NCBI RefSeq assembly: GCF_003332305.1 | Contig: NZ_QOIO01000001.1 | Span: 186,001 to 250,000 of the forward strand | Source of the DNA: Microvirga aerophila | GTDB taxonomy: Bacteria > Pseudomonadota > Alphaproteobacteria > Rhizobiales > Beijerinckiaceae | DNA: 64,000 nucleotides | Reading direction: 5' to 3' | The notes under the pieces: model-generated | Told to the model about the DNA's origin: nothing | Seen by the model: the letters and a program-made list of their open reading frames with translations, nothing else | Database searches by the model: none | Shown here: piece after piece, positions 7,610 through 19,808 of the stretch | Layout of the letters: the number at the start of each line of letters is the position of its first letter | Position numbering within the stretch: position 1 is the first letter of the stretch | Made by a program: the position numbers and the translations under genes

Positions 7610-8488
7610 CTAGGCGGCACGGTAGATGCCGGGAGTGACCCCCATGCGGGCCTTGAAGACCCGGTTCAGATGGCTCTGGTCGAAGAACCCGCAGGCCAGC
7701 GCAACATCACCCGGCGCTTCGCCCTGTCCGAGAAGCCTGCTCGCGGCACGGAAACGGCGATCGAGCAGGTAGGCGTGTGGCGTCAGGCCCGTTTCCTTGC
7801 GGAAGGCTCGGATGAAGTGGCTCCGGGACAGCCCGGCGATCTTGGCGAGTTCCGCAAGCTCCGCCTCTTCGCCCAGATGGGCGTCGAGAAAATCCCGCAC
7901 CCGGTTGACGGATTTCGAGGCGCGGTGGACCGGCGGCAATCCGTCGAGATCGGCCCAGCGGGCGATCAGCCGTCCGAGGAAGTCGATAAGGCGGGTATCC
8001 TGCTCCATCTCGGAGGTCCAGGTATCGTCCAGGCACAGGCAGGCGTGGAGCTGCGAATGCGCCAGGAAAAGCTCCGGATCATGGATCACGGAATGCCGGA
8101 ACCAGGGTGGACCGGAGAAGGGACGCCCCGCCACCTCCTCGGCGATCTCCTGCATCAGTTCTGGGGACGGATAGAAGGTACGGTACTCGAAGCTGCCGCC
8201 AAAGGGCTCGCCATCGTGGATTTCGTCCGGGCAGATGATGCCGATGCTGCCTGCCACCGCATAATGCTGCGCGCCGCGATGAAAGAAGGTCTCGCAGCCC
8301 GAGACGATGGCCGCAATGGCGTAGGTTTCATGGGTATGGCGGACATAGGCGTGACGGCGGAACGTTGCCCGCAGGCAATCGAGGCCATGGTGCCGCGGCA
8401 CCCGCCAGAAATGCGTCACGTCGCCCGCAGCCCTCAGTTCAGGATCGAGCGAAGCCTCGGGTGTCATCACCGTCATGGGGAACATCAT
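7610..8488 (-). CDS. AraC family transcriptional regulator with N-terminal cupin
   Basis: 292-residue regulator. Residues about 30-140 form an AraC-type sensing domain with the cupin-like HTHETYAIAAIVSG start. The last 100 residues hold two helix-turn-helix units, including LAKIAGLSRSHFIRAFRKETG and the conserved ending ACGFFDQSHLNRVFKARMGVTPGIYR. It lies directly upstream of azlCD on the same strand, so local control of the exporter is likely, but the ligand is unknown. ligA ends 36 bases upstream of its start. Confidence 0.92.
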   Translation of the reverse strand: MMFPMTVMTPEASLDPELRAAGDVTHFWRVPRHHGLDCLRATFRRHAYVRHTHETYAIAAIVSGCETFFHRGAQHYAVAGSIGIICPDEIHDGEPFGGSFEYRTFYPSPELMQEIAEEVAGRPFSGPPWFRHSVIHDPELFLAHSQLHACLCLDDTWTSEMEQDTRLIDFLGRLIARWADLDGLPPVHRASKSVNRVRDFLDAHLGEEAELAELAKIAGLSRSHFIRAFRKETGLTPHAYLLDRRFRAASRLLGQGEAPGDVALACGFFDQSHLNRVFKARMGVTPGIYRAA

Positions 8489-8523
8489 GGCACATCAGGG
8501 GCGTGGCGTCTTGCACAGGAGTC

Positions 8524-10731
<2,208 letters not shown>

Positions 10732-10748
10732 TCACCAGTAAAAGCCCG

Positions 10749-12422
10749 CTAGTGAGCCGCGGCTTCCAACAGGCGCGCGGCTGCGGCCCGGGCTTCCTCG
10801 GTGATGGTTGCACCAGCCAGCATCCGGGCGATCTCCTCGCGCCGGGGGGCGGCCTCAAGCGGGATGACACGGGTTGCGACCCGGTCGGAGCCGCGAACCC
10901 CTTCCTTGGCAATGAGGAAATGGCTCTCGGCCCGGGCAGCCACCTGCGGCGCGTGGGTGACGGCCATGACCTGCACCCGCTGGGCGAGCCGCGCGAGGCG
11001 CTGGCCGATGGCATCCGCGACCGCGCCGCCGACGCCCGTGTCGATCTCGTCGAACACGAGTGTGGGTGCGGATCCCTTGTCGGCGAGCACCACCTTCAAG
11101 GCCAGCATGAACCGGGACAGCTCACCGCCGGACGCCACCTTCATGAGAGGTCCGGCCCGGGTGCCGGGATTGGTCTGCGCCCAGAACTCGACCCGCTCGA
11201 ATCCACCGGGATCGCGGCTGGTCTCGTCGGTCTGGATGTCGGTGATGAAGCGGGCGCGCTCCAGTTTCAGGGGCGGCAGCTCAGCCTGGACGGCGGCATC
11301 GAGCGCCTGAGCGGCCTTCTTCCGGCCGGCGGAGAGCGCCTGGGCGGCAGCCAGATAGGTCTTGTCGGCGTCCTTCAAGGCCGCTTCGAGCCCGGCGAGC
11401 TTCTCCTCGCCCGCATCGATGGCCGCTACATCCTCCACGAAGCGCTGCCGAAGGGCCGCAAGCTCATCGGCCGGTACATCGTATTTACGGGCGGCGGCGC
11501 GCAGGGCAAACAGGCGCTCCTCGGTCTGCTCCAGCTCCTTCGGATCGTACTCGGACGCCCGAATCGCCTCTTCCAGGGCCGCCCGGGCTTCATCGATCGC
11601 TACGAGAGCGGCATCAAGCGCCTTGACGCTCGGCTCCACGAGGGTGGGCGCCTGGGCGCCCCGGCGCTCCAACTTGCGCACGGCGGCGGAAAGCTCCGGA
11701 ACCGGAGAGGAATTACCCGCAACCGCGTCGTAAGCCTCGTTCAGGTCTTGGGCGACCTTCTCCGACTGCATCATGACGATGCGGCGCTCGGCCAGGCTCT
11801 CCTCTTCGCCGGGTTGCGGCGCGAGCTTGTCCAGCTCCTCGACCGCATGGCGCAGGAAATCGGATTCCTTGCGAGCCTTCTCGATGCGCTTGCGATGTTC
11901 GTGCAGGGCATGACGCGCATCCCGGACCTGGCGGGCTGCCTCAACCACCGCCTGAACCTCACGGGAGAGGCCGCCGAAGGCATCGAGGATCGCCCGGTGC
12001 GTCACCGGATCCACCAGGGCGCGGTCGTCATGCTGGCCGTGAATTTCGACCAAAGTCCCGCCGATGGCTTTGAGAACCTGGACGCTGACCGGCTGGTCGT
12101 TCACGAACGCGCGGGTGCGCCCGTCCGCGACCTGGACCCGGCGCAGGATGAGATCGCCGTCCACGTCGATATCCGCATCGGACGCGATCCGGCGGGCCGG
12201 ATGGTCCATGGGACAATCGAAGACAGCCGTGATCTGTCCCTGCGACTCGCCATGTCGAACGAGGCCGCCGTCGCCCCGCCCGCCCAGCGCCAGCGCAAAG
12301 GCGTCAAGCAGAATGGATTTGCCGGCACCGGTCTCACCGGTAAGAACGCTCAAGCCCTGATCGAAATGGAGCTCGAGCTTGTCGATGAGGACGATGTCGC
12401 GAATCGCCAGCTGGATCAGCAT
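10749..12422 (-). CDS. recN: DNA repair protein RecN
   Basis: 557-residue SMC-like ATPase that acts at double-strand breaks. Walker A is GETGAGKS (29-36). A long coiled-coil region, rich in Glu, Arg and Ala, fills roughly residues 155-360. The signature ASGGELSRFMLALK and Walker B LVFDEIDTGVGG form the C-terminal ATPase half. It starts 12 bases after bamD and runs the same way, so they are probably cotranscribed. I saw no SOS box immediately upstream, as expected if it is read from the bamD promoter. Confidence 0.97.
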   Translation of the reverse strand: MLIQLAIRDIVLIDKLELHFDQGLSVLTGETGAGKSILLDAFALALGGRGDGGLVRHGESQGQITAVFDCPMDHPARRIASDADIDVDGDLILRRVQVADGRTRAFVNDQPVSVQVLKAIGGTLVEIHGQHDDRALVDPVTHRAILDAFGGLSREVQAVVEAARQVRDARHALHEHRKRIEKARKESDFLRHAVEELDKLAPQPGEEESLAERRIVMMQSEKVAQDLNEAYDAVAGNSSPVPELSAAVRKLERRGAQAPTLVEPSVKALDAALVAIDEARAALEEAIRASEYDPKELEQTEERLFALRAAARKYDVPADELAALRQRFVEDVAAIDAGEEKLAGLEAALKDADKTYLAAAQALSAGRKKAAQALDAAVQAELPPLKLERARFITDIQTDETSRDPGGFERVEFWAQTNPGTRAGPLMKVASGGELSRFMLALKVVLADKGSAPTLVFDEIDTGVGGAVADAIGQRLARLAQRVQVMAVTHAPQVAARAESHFLIAKEGVRGSDRVATRVIPLEAAPRREEIARMLAGATITEEARAAAARLLEAAAH

Positions 12423-12434
12423 GGAAGGTGAGGC

Positions 12435-13331
12435 TTACCCCGTCCTCTGACCGACCTGCGGGACACCACGGAACGCCTTGCTGATCCAGGATTCGGAGTT
12501 TTCGCGCGGCTCGACGCCGCCCTTGGTCAGCAGTGCGTGGGCGTCCTTGTACCAAGGACTGTCAGGGAAGTTATGACCGAGAACGGCGGCTGCCGTCTGT
12601 GCTTCGCCGACGATGCCCATGGCCATGTAGGCTTCCGTGAGACGCTCCAGCGCCTCTTCTACATGGCGGGTCGTCTGATAGCGGGACACGACGGTGCGGA
12701 ACCGATTGATGGCGCCCGAGTAGTTGCGCTTTTGAAGATAGAAGCGCCCGACCTCGAGCTCCTTGCCGGCGAGTTGGTCGCTGGCAACCTGGATCTTCTT
12801 CTTGGCGTCCGCCGAATATTCCGACGTGGGATAGCGTTGGACCAGCTCCTGAAGAGTCAGGATCGCCCGCTCCGACTTCTCCTGGTCACGGGTGATGTCC
12901 GGGATTTGGTCGTAATAGGAGGACGCCATCAGATACTGCGCATAGGCCGCATCCGACGTGTTGGGATATTGCTGGAGGTAGCGCCGCGAGGCCGTGATGG
13001 CCTCTTCATAGAGCCCGCCCTCGTAATTGGCATAGGCTTCCATGATCAGCCCCTTCCGGGACCACTCGGAATAAGGATATTGCTTGTCCAGGCTCGAGAA
13101 CTTCTTGGCGGCGCCTTCGAAGTCCCTCTTCTGAACCCGTGCGAGACCGTCGTTGTAGATCTCCTCGGCCGGAGCGTTGGCGACGATCTCCGGCTTGTAG
13201 ACCTCGCTCTTGTCGAACGGGTTGAACGACGACAGGGTATCGCAGCCGGCGAGCAGCAGCGCGCAAGCGCCCACAGCGAGGGCGCGGCCAGCAACACCCC
13301 TCGAGCCCAAATATGCCTTCGCGAAAGACAT
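12435..13331 (-). CDS. bamD: Outer membrane assembly lipoprotein BamD
   Basis: 298-residue lipoprotein of the BAM complex, which inserts beta-barrel proteins in the outer membrane. The signal peptide ends in a lipobox, LLAGC, with Cys at 30, followed by five TPR-like repeats from about 65 to 270 (for example YPYSEWSRKGLIMEAY and YPTSEYSADAKKKIQ). I start at the ATG at 13331, with GGAGGA ahead of it; an upstream in-frame start at 13406 would bury the signal peptide. It sits downstream of lpxC and upstream of recN. Confidence 0.95.
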   Translation of the reverse strand: MSFAKAYLGSRGVAGRALAVGACALLLAGCDTLSSFNPFDKSEVYKPEIVANAPAEEIYNDGLARVQKRDFEGAAKKFSSLDKQYPYSEWSRKGLIMEAYANYEGGLYEEAITASRRYLQQYPNTSDAAYAQYLMASSYYDQIPDITRDQEKSERAILTLQELVQRYPTSEYSADAKKKIQVASDQLAGKELEVGRFYLQKRNYSGAINRFRTVVSRYQTTRHVEEALERLTEAYMAMGIVGEAQTAAAVLGHNFPDSPWYKDAHALLTKGGVEPRENSESWISKAFRGVPQVGQRTG

Positions 13332-13511
13332 GTTTCGCGGTCCTCCGATAAACGTGCGCGATTTTCTCACGATGCACTGAAGGTTCTTTAACCCATGCCC
13401 GCGCAAAGAGCCAACCCTATCCTACAGGCTTTGCCCAAGGGAGTTGGTGAGAATTAGGATAAACGATGCGGCCAAAGGGCGCTTGTCGGAACCGCGGAAG
13501 CGGTGCAGCCC

Positions 13512-14459
13512 TTAGTGAACCTCAGGAGCGAAAGCCGGCATCGCGATGTTGTTGCCGATCTCCGCATAGCCGGTCTCGCGACGGGCGCCCGCATCGACGA
13601 TGGCATAGTTCGAGCGACTGGAGAACAGAGCTTCAAGCACGGAGAAGTTCAGGCGATGCCCACCGCAATAGGAGCGGTAGGTGCCCAGAAGGGGCAGACC
13701 GGCGAGGGAAAGATCGCCGACCGCGTCGAGGATCTTGTGCCGCACGAACTCGTCGGCATAACGCAGGCCTTCGGGATTCATGATCCCGTTCTCGCCGATG
13801 GCGACGGTGTTCTCGAGGGAAGCGCCGAGAGCGAAACCTGCGCTCCAGAGCTTTTCCACGTCGCGCATGAACCCGAAGGTGCGGGCCCGGGAAATGTCGC
13901 GGCGGAAAACCGACGGGGAGAGATCGATCGCCTTGCGCTGCCGGCCGATGACTGGAGTGGGGAAATCGATCTCCACATCCAGGCGGAAAGCCCGCTCGTT
14001 GGGGAGGAGCTCGGCAAATGCCTTACCCTGGGTCACACGGACGGGCTTGAGGACCTTCAGGTAGCGGCGAACGGCATTCTGCGCCGTCACTCCGACCTCG
14101 TCGATCGCCTCGATGAAAGGAGCGGAGCTGCCGTCGAGAATCGGCACTTCCGGGCCGTCGATCTCGACCAGGACGTTATCGACCCCAAGGCCCGCAAGAG
14201 CGGCCATCAGGTGTTCGATCGTCGCCACGGCCCCGCTGTCGCGGTCGCCGATGACGGTGCAAAGCTCGGTTGCCGTAACGGCCAGATGGCGTGCGTCGAT
14301 CAGGCGATCGAGGCCGCCTGGGAGGCCGGTGCGCAGGAAAGCAATGCCATGGTTCACTTCCGCCGGGTGAAGGATCATCTTCACCTCATCCCCAGAATGG
14401 ACGCCGACACCCAGGAGGGTGACGGCCGCGCGAAGAGTGGTTTGTTGGCTTTGCTTCAT
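13512..14459 (-). CDS. lpxC: UDP-3-O-acyl-N-acetylglucosamine deacetylase
   Basis: 315-residue zinc enzyme catalysing the committed step of lipid A synthesis. Seen are the start QTTLRAAVTLLGVGVHSG, the zinc His in EHLMAALAGLGVDN, and the catalytic segment EFVRHKILDAVGDLSLAG that supplies the second His and the Asp ligands. Length is standard. It lies downstream of ftsZ, separated by a terminator and its own promoter region, and upstream of bamD. Confidence 0.97.
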   Translation of the reverse strand: MKQSQQTTLRAAVTLLGVGVHSGDEVKMILHPAEVNHGIAFLRTGLPGGLDRLIDARHLAVTATELCTVIGDRDSGAVATIEHLMAALAGLGVDNVLVEIDGPEVPILDGSSAPFIEAIDEVGVTAQNAVRRYLKVLKPVRVTQGKAFAELLPNERAFRLDVEIDFPTPVIGRQRKAIDLSPSVFRRDISRARTFGFMRDVEKLWSAGFALGASLENTVAIGENGIMNPEGLRYADEFVRHKILDAVGDLSLAGLPLLGTYRSYCGGHRLNFSVLEALFSSRSNYAIVDAGARRETGYAEIGNNIAMPAFAPEVH

Positions 14460-14583
14460 TATCTTTCAAACCTCGAACGCGTCGGCCACAACAGCGATGG
14501 TCCGTCTGGAAGACTGACATCCACTGTGACTCTGTCCTAATTCCCCGCGGGCCTGGGTTGACCCACCCTTTTGAATTTAAGGC

Positions 14584-14612
14584 ACCATAGTCCTAGGATC
14601 AGGCTAGGCCAA
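14584..14612 (-). promoter_or_regulatory. lpxC: Candidate sigma-70 promoter of lpxC
   Basis: On the minus strand TTGGCC and TATGGT are separated by 17 bases, 125 bases ahead of lpxC, beyond the ftsZ terminator. The spacer holds two CCTAG-type repeats. It is a fair but not strong match; the rest of the 290-base ftsZ-lpxC gap shows nothing else I can name. Confidence 0.35.
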
Positions 14613-14687
14613 ATCACGCTTTCTTACCGTCTGTAACAAACTGAACTATTCGCAACCCGTTGAATTTACTGATTTTTAATAAAGTGA

Positions 14688-14715
14688 AGCCCCCGGTCGC
14701 AGGCGGCCGGGGGCT
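14688..14715 (-). terminator. Terminator of the dcw operon after ftsZ
   Basis: Nine-bp GC-rich inverted repeat (AGCCCCCGG / CCGGGGGCT) with a 10-base loop, 34 bases beyond the ftsZ stop. On the minus strand the stem is followed by TTCACTTTATT, a loose T-rich tail. It probably separates the ftsZ transcript from lpxC. Confidence 0.7.
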
Positions 14716-14749
14716 GGTAGGTTACAATTCCGTTGACCGGTCGGTTCGA

Positions 14750-16459
14750 TCAGGTCGCCTGGCGGCGCAGGAAGGCCGGAATCTCCAGTTGGTCGTCTTC
14801 GCTCGCCCTGGGAGCGGGAGCCATCTGCCCCTGGGCCGGGCGATATCCCTGTGGGGGCGCGGCCGGGCGCTTGGCGTATTCCGCATGGACCGGCGACATC
14901 TGCTGGCGCGGAGCCTCCGGGGCCGGACCCTGGGCGACCGGCTCTGAATGCCCGTCTTCCTTGCGGCCGAAGCCGACGGTTGCGAGCCGCTGCATCAGCG
15001 ACATGCGCTTAGGCTCCTGGGACGGATCGGTCTCGCCACGGCTGGCCCGGATCTGGTTCTGGGCCGGCATCGGCAGTTCATCGATTCGCGGCATGCGGGC
15101 CGGACGGACCGCCCTTTCCGCCTGCGGGGGGATGAAAGCTCCCTGATCGACGGGCTCCTCGTAGGCCTGCTGAGGCATGACGGCGGTCTCGTAGGCCATG
15201 GCCGGCTTCGGTTGAGCCGGGGTGAGGACGACGTCGTCGCGGACGAGCGGCTGCGGAGCCGGTTCGACCGGAGTGGCCATCGACACATAGGCCTGAGCAG
15301 GAGCCGCCATTGGAGCAGGCGCGGCATGCGAGACGACGTCGGCCGATTTGGCGGGCTCGGCCTGCGTCGTAGCGCGGAACGTGGGGACGGCCTGCGCCTG
15401 CGTGGCGCGGGCGCGTGCTTCAGCCCGCAGACGCTCGGCCACCTCCGAGATGCGCTGCTCGGTCGAGGTCAGGTCGCCGGCATTGGCCGCAACGACCTGA
15501 TCGATGCCGGTCGCCACGACGGAGACGCGGATGATGCCTTCCAGGCTCTCGTCGAAGGTTGCGCCGAGGATGATGTTGGCGTCCTGGTCGACTTCCTCGC
15601 GGATGCGGGTCGCAGCCTCGTCGAGTTCGTAGAGGGTGAGGTCGTTGCCGCCCGTGATGGAGATGAGCAGGCCGCGGGCGCCCTTCATGGACACTTCGTC
15701 CAGGAGCGGGTTGGCGATGGCGGCTTCGGCGGCGCGGATCGCGCGCTTTTCGCCCGATGCCTCGCCGGTGCCCATCATAGCCTTGCCCATGCCGCGCATG
15801 ACGGAGCGCACGTCGGCGAAGTCGAGGTTGATGAGGCCTTCCTTCACCATCAGGTCGGTGATGCAGGCGACGCCCGAATAGAGCACCTGGTCGGCCATAG
15901 CGAAGGCGTCCGAGAAGGTGGTCTTCTCGGTGGCGACGCGGAACAGGTTCTGGTTCGGGATGACGATGAGCGTATCGACCGACTGCTGCAGTTCGGTGAT
16001 GCCGGCTTCCGCCAAGCGCATGCGGCGGACGCCCTCGAACTGGAACGGCTTGGTGACGACGCCGACCGTGAGGATGCCGAGCTCACGGGCCGCGCGGGCC
16101 ACCACGGGAGCAGCGCCCGTGCCCGTGCCGCCACCCATGCCGGCCGTGATGAACACCATGTGCGAGCCTGCGAGCTGATCGCGAATTTCGTCGATCACCT
16201 CTTCGGCCGCGGCGCGCCCGACTTCCGGCTGCGAACCGGCGCCGAGACCCTCGGTCACCTGAACGCCCATCTGGATGACGCGCTGGGACTTGGACGAGGC
16301 CAGAGCCTGCGCGTCGGTGTTCGACACCACGAACTCGACGCCCTCCAGACCGGACTCGATCATGTTGTTCACGGCGTTGCCGCCGGCGCCGCCGACGCCG
16401 AAGACCGTGATATGCGGCTTGAGTTCCCGGATGTCCGGAGCTTGCAGATTGATTGCCAT
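14750..16459 (-). CDS. ftsZ: Cell division GTPase FtsZ (long-linker form)
   Basis: 569-residue tubulin homologue that forms the Z ring. The N-terminal GTPase has [14 protein letters not shown] (21-34) and the tubulin signature GGGTGTG (109-115). After about residue 325 comes a linker of some 225 residues rich in Ala, Pro and Gln, then the conserved C-terminal peptide IPAFLRR that binds FtsA and other partners. The protein is much longer than E. coli FtsZ (383) because of the linker, a known feature of alphaproteobacteria. It follows ftsA after a 102-base gap. Confidence 0.98.
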   Translation of the reverse strand: MAINLQAPDIRELKPHITVFGVGGAGGNAVNNMIESGLEGVEFVVSNTDAQALASSKSQRVIQMGVQVTEGLGAGSQPEVGRAAAEEVIDEIRDQLAGSHMVFITAGMGGGTGTGAAPVVARAARELGILTVGVVTKPFQFEGVRRMRLAEAGITELQQSVDTLIVIPNQNLFRVATEKTTFSDAFAMADQVLYSGVACITDLMVKEGLINLDFADVRSVMRGMGKAMMGTGEASGEKRAIRAAEAAIANPLLDEVSMKGARGLLISITGGNDLTLYELDEAATRIREEVDQDANIILGATFDESLEGIIRVSVVATGIDQVVAANAGDLTSTEQRISEVAERLRAEARARATQAQAVPTFRATTQAEPAKSADVVSHAAPAPMAAPAQAYVSMATPVEPAPQPLVRDDVVLTPAQPKPAMAYETAVMPQQAYEEPVDQGAFIPPQAERAVRPARMPRIDELPMPAQNQIRASRGETDPSQEPKRMSLMQRLATVGFGRKEDGHSEPVAQGPAPEAPRQQMSPVHAEYAKRPAAPPQGYRPAQGQMAPAPRASEDDQLEIPAFLRRQAT

Positions 16460-16561
16460 GACCTGTTTGCCTCTTTGGCCTTGTGTCGACAGCGCTTGGC
16501 GGACGCTTACCTTGGTTCACTTTTACTCAGAGCGGTGACCGCCGCGTCACCGCTTTACTCT

Positions 16562-17884
16562 TTAAAAACTGTCGCGAATCCACTGGCCCACACGATGAAT
16601 GTAGCCACCGGTTCCCGTACGCTCCCACACGCCGCTGGATCGAGGCTCGAAGTACTCGATATGCGCCACCTGCGGATAAACAAGGAGGCCGACCACCGCC
16701 GAGAAGGCAGGGCCCTTGGCCGCTTCGGGAAGGCCCTTGATGCCGAGCGGACGCCCGACACGAACCTGTCCCTGGAGAATTCGCCGCGCCGTTTCGGGCA
16801 GACCGACGAGCTGGCTCGCGCCGCCGGTCAGCACCACGCGCCGTCCGGCCTGCGCCGCGAAGCCCGCGCCCCGCAACCGATCGCGCACGAGTTCGAGAAC
16901 TTCCTCGACCCGCGGCTTGATGATGCGCACGAGGTGCGACTTCGGCAGATGATTCGGAACGTCCCGCTCGTCCTCGTCCACCTGCGGCACAGCGATCATG
17001 TCGCGATCGTCCGAGCTCGACGCGATGGCGGAGCCGTACAGCGTCTTGAGCCGCTCAGCCGCCGAGACTCGGGTCGTCAGACCGCGGGCGATGTCCATGG
17101 TGACGTGATGTCCGCCGACCGCGATCGCATCCGTGTGCACGAGATGCCCGTTCGAGAAGATGCCGACGCTCGTGGTGCCGCCGCCCATATCGACCACGGC
17201 GCAACCCATTTCCGCCTCATCGTCCACGAGGGCCGAAAGGCCAGAGGCGTAAGGCGTGGCGATCACGGCCTCGACGCCGAGATGGCAGCGCTCGACGGCG
17301 AGCATCAGGTTGCGGGCGGCCGCGGCCTCCGACGTGACCACGTGAAGATCCACGCCGAGCCGCTCGCCGATCATGCCGGTGGGATCGACAATGTGATTCT
17401 GCGCATCCAGCGAGTAGCCGGTCGGGAGGGCGTGCAGGACAGCCCGGCCGCGACGCAGGTCGTGGCTGCTCGCCGTGTCGAGAACCCGGTGAATGTCGCT
17501 TTCGCCGACAGCGCCGCGCACCGCCACATGAGCGTCGAAATGCTCGGAGCTGACGCGTCCGCCGGTGAGATTCACGATCACCGACTGAATCTCGACCTTC
17601 GCCATCCGCTCCGCTGCGTGAACCGCCTGGCGGATCGACGCTTCGGCCGCTTCCAGATCGACCACGACGCCGCCCTTCAGCCCGACGGAGCGCTGATGGC
17701 CGATGCCGAGGATCCGGGCCAGATGCGTGCGTCCACGTAAGGACTCGATTTCGTCGACCGGCTTCAGCTCGGCGACGATGCAGACCACCTTGCTCGTCCC
17801 GATATCGAGAACTGACAGGATGGCGCCCTTGCGCGCGGATAGCGGCTTCAGGCGTGGCGTCAAACCATGACCTGAGACACTCAT
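16562..17884 (-). CDS. ftsA: Cell division protein FtsA
   Basis: 440-residue actin-like ATPase that ties FtsZ filaments to the inner membrane. The phosphate-1 loop is in LDIGTSKVVCIVAE (about 26-39), the second phosphate loop in VVDMGGGTTSVGIF and the adenosine motif in VLTGGASQLVGL. The end VGQWIRDSF is the expected amphipathic membrane-targeting tail. The start overlaps the ftsQ stop by four bases (ATGA). Confidence 0.97.
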   Translation of the reverse strand: MSVSGHGLTPRLKPLSARKGAILSVLDIGTSKVVCIVAELKPVDEIESLRGRTHLARILGIGHQRSVGLKGGVVVDLEAAEASIRQAVHAAERMAKVEIQSVIVNLTGGRVSSEHFDAHVAVRGAVGESDIHRVLDTASSHDLRRGRAVLHALPTGYSLDAQNHIVDPTGMIGERLGVDLHVVTSEAAAARNLMLAVERCHLGVEAVIATPYASGLSALVDDEAEMGCAVVDMGGGTTSVGIFSNGHLVHTDAIAVGGHHVTMDIARGLTTRVSAAERLKTLYGSAIASSSDDRDMIAVPQVDEDERDVPNHLPKSHLVRIIKPRVEEVLELVRDRLRGAGFAAQAGRRVVLTGGASQLVGLPETARRILQGQVRVGRPLGIKGLPEAAKGPAFSAVVGLLVYPQVAHIEYFEPRSSGVWERTGTGGYIHRVGQWIRDSF

Positions 17885-18831
17885 GTATCAACCCCCTTGC
17901 CGCGCATTGGTTTTTTCTTGAGCGCATCGGCCCGTGCCGATGCTGCTTCTTCCGTCAGGCGAACGACGATCCGATCAGGCATGCGCAGGTCGATCGCCAG
18001 CACGTCCTTTTCCAGGATCTTCTGTTCCCGTTCGAGCTTCACGAGCCGGGCCACCGCGTCGGCGGCTCCGAGCTCCGGCAGACGCACGTCCATGCCGTTG
18101 TCCATCTTGAGCGTCCAGCGCCGTCCCGACACGAGTGTTCCGGCGCGAATGCGGCTCTTGAGCGGTCCGGCAGCCTCGAGGAGCGCCAGATAATCCTTGT
18201 TTCGGGTGTTGGCCTGATCGCCGACCACCAGAGGCAGATCGACGAATCGCTCGTCCTGCATGAGGTCGATGACGGTGCCGTCGGCCGCGATGACGAAGAG
18301 CTCGCCCTTGAGCTGCCAGAGCGCATGAGGCTCACGCTCGGTCAGCGTGATCACCAATTCGTTCGGGTAAAGCTTGCGAACCGCAGCGGACTTGATCATC
18401 GGCACGCGCTCGAGACGCTCGCGCACATCGTTCACATCAAGGAACGCAAGGGAAACCCTGTGATCGAGGCCGGCGGCCGCCAGCACTTCGTTCTCGCGCA
18501 CCTGGGCGATGCCGGAAATCGTCACCTGCTCCAGACCGAGGCCCACCGCGCTTGCCAGCGCGTGATGAGGCTCGCCGTACTGATTGACGAACCCATCGAG
18601 ATGCCCGCCCTGCAACAGGCCTACGAAGGTGACCGTGCCGAAGAAGCCGAGCGCGAGGCCGGTTCCGAGATAGCGAGGGATGCGGCGCTCCAGCGGAATG
18701 CGGGCGGAGCGCCGGCGGGTGCTCCCGGAGGAGCCGAAGATCTTGAGAAACTTGAAACGGGAGGAGCTGTGCCTCCTGGGCTGGAAGGCGCCAGCACGCG
18801 CAACCGCAGCGTCGGCCGGGTAGGCCGTCAT
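17881..18831 (-). CDS. ftsQ: Cell division protein FtsQ
   Basis: 316-residue bitopic divisome protein. A basic cytoplasmic N-terminus with RRRSARIPLERR precedes one membrane helix (YLGTGLALGFFGTVTFVGLLQ), then a periplasmic POTRA domain and the FtsQ/DivIB domain (LTEREPHALWQ, VGDQANTRNKDYLALL). I start at 18831, which gives an ATGA overlap with the ddl stop, the pattern used throughout this operon; an ATG at 18861 would add ten residues inside ddl. The end overlaps ftsA by four bases. Confidence 0.94.
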   Translation of the reverse strand: MTAYPADAAVARAGAFQPRRHSSSRFKFLKIFGSSGSTRRRSARIPLERRIPRYLGTGLALGFFGTVTFVGLLQGGHLDGFVNQYGEPHHALASAVGLGLEQVTISGIAQVRENEVLAAAGLDHRVSLAFLDVNDVRERLERVPMIKSAAVRKLYPNELVITLTEREPHALWQLKGELFVIAADGTVIDLMQDERFVDLPLVVGDQANTRNKDYLALLEAAGPLKSRIRAGTLVSGRRWTLKMDNGMDVRLPELGAADAVARLVKLEREQKILEKDVLAIDLRMPDRIVVRLTEEAASARADALKKKPMRGKGVDT

Positions 18832-19751
18832 CGGTTGCAGGTAGCATCCTCCACCATCCATTGCACAAGCTCGCCAAACGTATAGCCCGCATGGGCTGCC
18901 AGTTCTGGCACCAAGCTCGTCTCGGTCATGCCGGGTTGCGTGTTGACCTCGAGAACCACGAGTTCCCCGGTTCCTCCGGGTGTGTCGTCGTACCTAAAGT
19001 CGGCGCGGCTGATTCCCCGACAGCCGAGCGCTTGATGCGCCGTTAACGCCAACTCTTGGACCTTTTGGTAAATATTCGGTTTAATTTCTGCCGGCAGCAC
19101 GTGAATGGACCCTCCCTTCACGTACTTTGCGTCATAATCGTAGAAGACCCCCGTGGCGGGGCGGATGTCGATCACGTCCAGAGCCTTGTCGCCCATCACG
19201 GCGCAGGTCAGTTCCCGGCCCGCAACATATGATTCGACAAGGACTTTCTCGCCGAAGGCCCAGTCCTCGCGGAGCAGTTCCTGGGGCGGATGCGACCGGT
19301 CCTCGCGTACGATGATGACGCCCACGGAGGAGCCTTCGCTCACGGGTTTGATCACGTATGGGGCGGGAAGAACGTGGCTCTTTGCCGCCTCGGAACGGTT
19401 AACGACCACACCCTGCGGTACGGGAACGCCGGCCGCCGCCATGACCGTCTTGGCCCGGTCCTTCTGCATGGCGAGCGCCGAGGCCAGAACGCCCGAATGG
19501 GTATACGGAATCTTCAGGATTTCGAGCAAGCCCTGGATCGTGCCGTCCTCGCCCACGCGGCCATGGAGCGCGTTGAACGCCACGTCCGGGTTCACGGCCT
19601 GGATCACCGTGGCGATATCGGGCTGCACGTCGATGGGGGTGACCTTGTAGCCTCTCTCCTCCAGGGCCCTGCAGCAGGCCTTGCCCGAGGCCAGGCTGAC
19701 TTCCCGCTCCGCCGACCACCCGCCCAAAAGGACGGCAACGTGCTTGGCCAT
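18828..19751 (-). CDS. ddl: D-alanine--D-alanine ligase
   Basis: 307-residue ATP-grasp enzyme that makes the D-Ala-D-Ala dipeptide added by MurF. The N-terminal LLGGWSAEREVSLASG binds substrate, the central SEGSSVGV loop binds ATP phosphates, and EVNTQPGMTETSLVPELA near the C-terminus holds the metal-binding Glu and Asn. Length is standard. It starts 57 bases after the murB stop and ends in a 4-base overlap with ftsQ. Confidence 0.97.
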   Translation of the reverse strand: MAKHVAVLLGGWSAEREVSLASGKACCRALEERGYKVTPIDVQPDIATVIQAVNPDVAFNALHGRVGEDGTIQGLLEILKIPYTHSGVLASALAMQKDRAKTVMAAAGVPVPQGVVVNRSEAAKSHVLPAPYVIKPVSEGSSVGVIIVREDRSHPPQELLREDWAFGEKVLVESYVAGRELTCAVMGDKALDVIDIRPATGVFYDYDAKYVKGGSIHVLPAEIKPNIYQKVQELALTAHQALGCRGISRADFRYDDTPGGTGELVVLEVNTQPGMTETSLVPELAAHAGYTFGELVQWMVEDATCNR

Positions 19752-19808
19752 GATGTGCTCCCCTGCGCGCCCCGTCGCATCGGACTGGGGACTGATGTTG
19801 ATTCGCCT

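Noticed and set aside
14948..17740. A 930-codon plus-strand frame opposite ftsZ and ftsA
   Set aside because: It is antisense to two certain genes, has His/Arg/Asp-rich shadow composition and no recognisable domain; long antisense frames are common in high-GC DNA.
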